Of a stretch of 16,519 bases of DNA, positions 13,318-16,519 are shown piece after piece. Source of the stretch: an uncultured Dorea sp. (GTDB lineage: Bacteria; Bacillota; Clostridia; Lachnospirales; Lachnospiraceae). A model generated the notes under the pieces. It had not been told where the DNA came from, ran no database searches, and was given only the letters and a program-made list of their open reading frames with translations. The stretch is taken from positions 1 through 16,519 of the forward strand of contig NZ_CAKRAH010000057.1 in NCBI RefSeq assembly GCF_934294775.1. Reading direction: 5' to 3'. How positions within the stretch are numbered: the stretch's first letter is position 1; each line of letters starts with the position of its first letter. Both the position numbers and the translations under genes were made by a program.

Positions 13318-13752
13318 CAGCTTTAATACCACCGCCGGAAGCATATATCCTCTCGTATACGGGAATACATAATCCTGCTCCATCCTGCTCCCCGGGAAGA
13401 ATCCAAGAATCTTATCGGGAAAGTTCAGACTAATATATTTTCCAGCCTCTGTCAGAGCCGTTGTAATATGAAGTAAATTCCGATTGATAAAGACTGCTTC
13501 CTTTTCTTTCACCAGATAATCTTTTCCATCTATTCTGATCCTTAATTCACCATTTACAACATACGTAAACTGCAGCTCTTCGTGCCAGTGAAGATCCTTA
13601 TATTCTCTTCCCTCCGGCATGATTCCTTCTCTTGTCACAGTGTACGCCCCTACCGGAAATGCTGTATCTGCATAACGGTTTACTTCATAAAGATTATCTT
13701 TTTCAATACTTTCTCTATTTTGACCTTCTTCCCTGGATATATTTCTTTTCAT
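13282..13752 (-). pseudogene. AraC-family regulator, sensor half only
   Basis: A 156-aa frame from ATG 13752 (GAGGAG site 7 nt upstream). The N-terminal cupin sensing domain of AraC regulators is visible: F-P-V-G-A-Y-T-V-T-R-E-G, DLHWHEELQFTYVVNGELRI, then EKEAVFINRNLLH and ISLNFPDKILGFFPGSRMEQ. It breaks off at Y-M-L-P-A-V-V-L and ends after a short foreign stretch. The two helix-turn-helix motifs (about 100 C-terminal residues; full length about 290) are missing, so it cannot bind DNA as usual. Promoter and ribosome binding site look intact, and an isolated cupin domain could still be made. No sign of what it regulated. Confidence 0.8.
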
Positions 13753-13976
13753 GTCCGCTCCTCAATCTCTTATGCTTTATAATAATCCGACATTTTCCTA
13801 TTATCTGCTCATTGTAACATAGTTTTTCCGCTTCTTACATATACTATCTTCAGCTTTTTGATACTTACTCACTTTATCACACCATAGTTTTTGCATAACT
13901 TTTCCACAAAAATTTCATTTTTATTGTTTTGAATTGCATATTTTTTAATAAATTCGTTTAAATTTGCAAGAAACCA

Positions 13977-14004
13977 TTGACGAAACGTCAAATTCTGCTA
14001 AAAT
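13977..14004 (+). promoter_or_regulatory. Aminotransferase promoter with a dyad on the -35 box
   Basis: -35 TTGACG (13977-13982), 16-nt spacer ending TGC, -10 TAAAAT (13999-14004). The -35 is the left arm of a perfect dyad TTGACG-AAA-CGTCAA (13977-13991), a likely operator. The rest of 13753-13976 shows nothing clear. Confidence 0.7.
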
Positions 14005-14045
14005 ATTATAATATTGAGTGGTATATATAAATGGAGGATGGTATA

Positions 14046-15332
14046 GTGGTAGCATATGAAGAATTATCCAAAGAAGAATTATTGCAACTGAAGAGTGGTC
14101 TGGAAGCCCAGTTTGAAGAGGTAAAAGCCAAGAATTTGAAACTGGATATGTCCAGAGGTAAACCGTCTACTGAACAGCTGAACCTTTCTATGGACATGAT
14201 GGATGTCCTGAAAAGTGATTCTGATCTGGTTTGCGAAGAAGGCGTTGACTGCCGTAACTACGGTGTTCTGGATGGTATTGCTGAAGCGAAACAGCTGCTT
14301 GCTGATATGATGGAAGTTCCAAAGGATAATATCGTTATCTTCGGAAATTCCAGCCTGAATATTATGTATGATACAATCGCACGTAGTATGACTCACGGTG
14401 TTATGGGCAGTACCCCATGGGCTAAACTTGATAAAGTAAAATTCTTATGTCCGGTTCCTGGATATGACAGACATTTTGCAATTACAGAATATTTTGGAAT
14501 TGAGATGATCAACATCCCAATGACTCCAACCGGACCTGACATGGACATGGTAGAAGAACTCGTAAGTTCTGATCCTGCAATCAAAGGTATCTGGTGTGTT
14601 CCTAAGTACTCTAACCCACAGGGAATCACATATTCCGATGAAACAGTTCATCGTTTTGCAAAACTGAATCCTGCAGCAGAAGATTTCCGTATTTTCTGGG
14701 ATAATGCATATGGTATTCATCACTTATATGAAGATAAACAGGATTACCTGATCGAGATCTTAATGGAGTGTAAAAAAGAAGGACATCCAGACATGGTGTA
14801 CAAATTCTCTTCTACGTCCAAGATCAGTTTCCCTGGTTCTGGTATCGCCGCAATTGCTGCATCTGATGCGAACCTTGCTGATATCAGAAAACAGATGCGC
14901 ATTCAGACAATCGGCCACGATAAACTGAATCAGTTAAGACATGCCAGATATTTTGGAAATATTCACGGAATGGTTCAGCACATGAAAAAACATGCTGATA
15001 TTCTCCGTCCAAAATTTGACATCGTACTGAGTACACTGGAAAAAGAACTTGGCGGTCTTGGAATCGGTTCATGGCTTGCACCTCGTGGAGGATACTTCAT
15101 CTCCTTTGATTCTATGGAAGGATGTGCCAAAGCTATCGTAGCAAAAGCAAAAGAAGCCGGTCTTGTTATGACCGGTGCCGGAGCAACATTCCCATACGGA
15201 AAGGATCCAAAAGACAGCAATATCCGTATTGCTCCTTCTTATCCTACTGTAGAAGAACTTAAAGTTGCCGCTAAGATCTTCGTTTTAAGCGTAAAACTTG
15301 TAAGTATTGATAAATTACTCGAAACAAAATAA
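14046..15332 (+). CDS. PLP-dependent aminotransferase, MocR-type aspartate aminotransferase group
   Basis: A 428-aa fold-type I PLP enzyme of the Aminotran_MocR group, whose characterised members include corynebacterial aspartate aminotransferase; likely reaction aspartate + 2-oxoglutarate to oxaloacetate + glutamate. Seen: DMSRGKPSTEQL, NYGVLDGIAEAK, GNSSLNIMYD, then CVPKYSNPQG with Asn190, WDNAYGIHH with Asp219, FSSTSKISFPGSG with the PLP Lys259, and SNIRIAPSYP with Arg394 for the substrate carboxylate (numbers from the GTG start). The start is GTG 14046: GGAGG at 14033-14037 lies 8 nt before it, whereas the in-frame ATG 14031 sits on top of that site. Single gene between its own promoter and a strong terminator. 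There is no DNA-binding domain, despite the group name. Confidence 0.92.
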   Translation: MVAYEELSKEELLQLKSGLEAQFEEVKAKNLKLDMSRGKPSTEQLNLSMDMMDVLKSDSDLVCEEGVDCRNYGVLDGIAEAKQLLADMMEVPKDNIVIFGNSSLNIMYDTIARSMTHGVMGSTPWAKLDKVKFLCPVPGYDRHFAITEYFGIEMINIPMTPTGPDMDMVEELVSSDPAIKGIWCVPKYSNPQGITYSDETVHRFAKLNPAAEDFRIFWDNAYGIHHLYEDKQDYLIEILMECKKEGHPDMVYKFSSTSKISFPGSGIAAIAASDANLADIRKQMRIQTIGHDKLNQLRHARYFGNIHGMVQHMKKHADILRPKFDIVLSTLEKELGGLGIGSWLAPRGGYFISFDSMEGCAKAIVAKAKEAGLVMTGAGATFPYGKDPKDSNIRIAPSYPTVEELKVAAKIFVLSVKLVSIDKLLETK

Positions 15333-15374
15333 GACTTGCTGAAATATATCTAAATAATATATCTAAGACGCACT

Positions 15375-15434
15375 AAAGAGAAGCTATCAGTCGTCAGATA
15401 TCCCCTGAGGATCTGGCACTGATAGCTTCTCTTT
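15375..15434. terminator. Bidirectional terminator between converging genes
   Basis: Perfect 17-nt arms AAAGAGAAGCTATCAGT (15375-15391) and complement (15418-15434), with an inner CAGAT/ATCTG stem. A further outer pair ATATCTAAG (15359-15367) / CTTAGATAT (15439-15447) extends it. It ends both the aminotransferase (+) and the parvulin gene (-). Confidence 0.85.
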
Positions 15435-15449
15435 CATACTTAGATATTC

Positions 15450-16187
15450 TTATTCCATATATTTCTTTTTCAGTTCTTCAACCTTCGCTCTGTATGCTTC
15501 TTCCTGCTTCTTCTGTGAAAGCTCTGCACGGATCTGCTCTTTTACTTCTTCCAAGCTTGATTCTCCCGCTTCTTTCTTATCTTCAACCTTGATCAGATGA
15601 TATCCAAACTGAGTCTTTACTGGTCCGACTACATGTCCGATCTCTGCTGAAAATGCTGCATCTTCAAACTCTTTTACCATCTGCCCTCTTCCGAATTCTC
15701 CGAGGTCTCCTCCATTCGCTCCTGAAGGGCATGTAGAAGATTCTTTTGCTACATCCTCAAATACTTTTTCTCCGCTTACGATTGCGTTCAGAAGCTGTGT
15801 ACATGTCTCTTCATCCTCTACCAGGATATGTTTTGCATGTACGGATGCTCCCTTAGAGTATTTAGATTTATTTGCCTCATAATATTCTTTGATCTCATCC
15901 TCTGTTACGTTAACAGCTGCGAATAATCTTCTCATTGCCATCTGAGCAAGAATGTCTTTTCTTGCATTCTCCATAACATTTTTGAATTCTTCTGTCTCGT
16001 CAATCTTCTCTTCTTCACCATATTTTGCAAATGCATATACTGCGATCAGCTGTTCCTCGCATTGTTTACGAAAATCCGGATGTGATGCGTATGCCTGCTG
16101 CTCTCTTGGAAGGCTGTGGATAAATGCTTCTACTTCTGCTTCTGTAATCTGATGACCACCAACTGTGGCAATAATTTTCTGTTCCAT
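15450..16187 (-). CDS. Parvulin-type peptidyl-prolyl isomerase (PpiC/SurA-like), cytosolic
   Basis: A 245-aa protein. N-terminal chaperone-like helical part (about 1-110: VGGHQITEAEVEAF, then LPREQQAYASHPDFRKQCEE), then a parvulin domain at about 114-203: VHAKHILVEDEE with His117, STCPSGANGGDLGEFGRGQM with Cys153, VKEFEDAAFSAEIG, and TQFGYHLIKVED with His197. A charged helix closes the protein. No signal peptide or lipobox, so it acts in the cytosol, unlike PrsA. I chose ATG 16187, preceded by AAAGGAG; the longer frame from 16250 runs through the promoter. Single gene between terminators. It probably helps fold new proteins; the substrate is unknown. Confidence 0.92.
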   Translation of the reverse strand: MEQKIIATVGGHQITEAEVEAFIHSLPREQQAYASHPDFRKQCEEQLIAVYAFAKYGEEEKIDETEEFKNVMENARKDILAQMAMRRLFAAVNVTEDEIKEYYEANKSKYSKGASVHAKHILVEDEETCTQLLNAIVSGEKVFEDVAKESSTCPSGANGGDLGEFGRGQMVKEFEDAAFSAEIGHVVGPVKTQFGYHLIKVEDKKEAGESSLEEVKEQIRAELSQKKQEEAYRAKVEELKKKYME

Positions 16188-16221
16188 AATATAAACTCCT
16201 TTTCTATTCAACAATGTCTCA

Positions 16222-16250
16222 ATTGTATCATCTATGTCACCTGCGGTCAA
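16222..16250 (-). promoter_or_regulatory. Promoter of the parvulin gene
   Basis: Minus-strand -35 TTGACC (16245-16250), 17-nt spacer, -10 TACAAT (16222-16227), giving a leader of about 28 nt. Confidence 0.8.
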
Positions 16251-16289
16251 AAGATATTTCTTAATTTATATATTTTTTATTCTTTAAAG

Positions 16290-16333
16290 AAAAATGGGAC
16301 GGGGTATTTTTAAAAATACCCCGTCCCATTTTT
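16290..16333. terminator. 44-bp perfect palindrome, second rRNA-operon terminator
   Basis: Two perfect 22-nt arms without spacer (16290-16311 and 16312-16333), core GGGACGGGGTATT, with A/T ends giving a T-run on both strands. It lies between the rRNA operon end and the parvulin promoter, so it shields that gene from rRNA transcription. The next stretch, 16334-16400, holds nothing recognisable. Confidence 0.9.
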
Positions 16334-16400
16334 GTATTACTATACATTTTTATTGGCTAGATAGCTTTAAAACTTACATCGGTTCAATTGTATGTATAAC

Positions 16401-16426
16401 AAAAAACAACCAACACATGTTGATTG
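16401..16426 (-). terminator. First rRNA-operon terminator
   Basis: Minus-strand hairpin CAATCAAC-ATGT-GTTGGTTG (16407-16426, one G-U pair) followed by six T (16401-16406). It lies about 70 nt after the 23S 3' end. Confidence 0.8.
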
Positions 16427-16497
16427 CTTCTTATCTTTCATATACCTTCAAAACTGCATACAAGAAATATTTTCTTTTCATCCTACCTATCACCTTG

Positions 16498-16519
16498 CTT
16501 GGTCATGCCCTCGACCGAT
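16498..16519 (-). rRNA. 23S rRNA, 3' end (runs off the window)
   Basis: Minus strand reads ATCGGTCGAGGGCATGACCA, the conserved 3' terminus of bacterial 23S rRNA (compare ...ATCGATCGAGGACTTAACC in Bacillus). Only the last 20 or so bases are in the window; the exact mature end is uncertain by a few nt. No 5S rRNA or tRNA follows before the terminators. Confidence 0.8.

Noticed and set aside
16188..16250. Longer N-terminus of the parvulin protein
   Set aside because: The extra codons coincide with a TTGACC/TACAAT promoter; the internal ATG at 16187 has the ribosome binding site, and no signal peptide is gained.
16290..16333. Phage attachment site or CRISPR repeat
   Set aside because: A single perfect palindrome with T-runs between converging/serial transcription units fits a terminator; no repeated units or integrase.
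1..16519. CRISPR arrays, tRNA genes, complete insertion sequences
   Set aside because: No regularly spaced repeats, no tRNA cloverleaf with a T-loop consensus, and no transposase with terminal repeats were seen by eye on either strand.

Overview
The window looks like a chromosomal segment of a low-GC, Gram-positive gut anaerobe, most likely a Lachnospiraceae-type Clostridium. The grounds are AT-rich spacers, strong AGGAGG-type ribosome binding sites, TTGACA/TATAAT promoters, and protein styles typical of that group: an MmcQ/YjbR-MGMT fusion, a GH13 alpha-glucosidase, a MocR-type aspartate aminotransferase and paired YibE/F membrane proteins. The species cannot be named from sequence alone. 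The right edge is the 3' end of a 23S rRNA gene on the minus strand, so the window abuts an rRNA operon.

Layout, left to right. 60-1936: two overlapping YibE/F membrane proteins (minus). 1994-3082: a strip of gene remnants on the minus strand (Fur-type regulator, cytidylate-kinase-like tail, DUF4405 membrane protein, iron alcohol dehydrogenase). Each keeps recognisable ends but lacks large internal or terminal parts. 3257-3520: antitoxin without toxin. 3589-5380: MarR regulator plus MATE efflux pump. 5658-6469: a 43-aa ORF and the MmcQ-MGMT fusion. 6701-7747: YeiH-type putative anion exporter (plus). 7828-8559: a long inverted repeat, a 28-aa zinc ribbon and a serine recombinase lacking its DNA-binding tail. 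8707-9453: XRE-type regulator with membrane tail plus a small membrane protein. 9716-11070: a second remnant strip (HicB-like head, histidine kinase/receiver with a stop codon, GGDEF tail, another kinase/receiver). 11383-13056: intact GH13 alpha-glucosidase. 13140-13752: AraC head joined to an unrelated enzyme tail. 14046-15332: aminotransferase. 15450-16187: cytosolic parvulin isomerase. 16290-16519: two tandem terminators and the 23S rRNA 3' end.

Intact genes form short units: yibE/yibF-like; marR-MATE, where a promoter with an overlapping dyad suggests autoregulation; XRE plus membrane protein; recombinase plus zinc ribbon. The rest are single genes. No complete large novel system was found. 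The most unusual features are the three clusters of head-and-tail gene remnants, the recombinase/zinc-ribbon/long-hairpin unit, and a Fur-type promoter that has kept two perfect 16-bp operator-like repeats although its regulator gene is broken.
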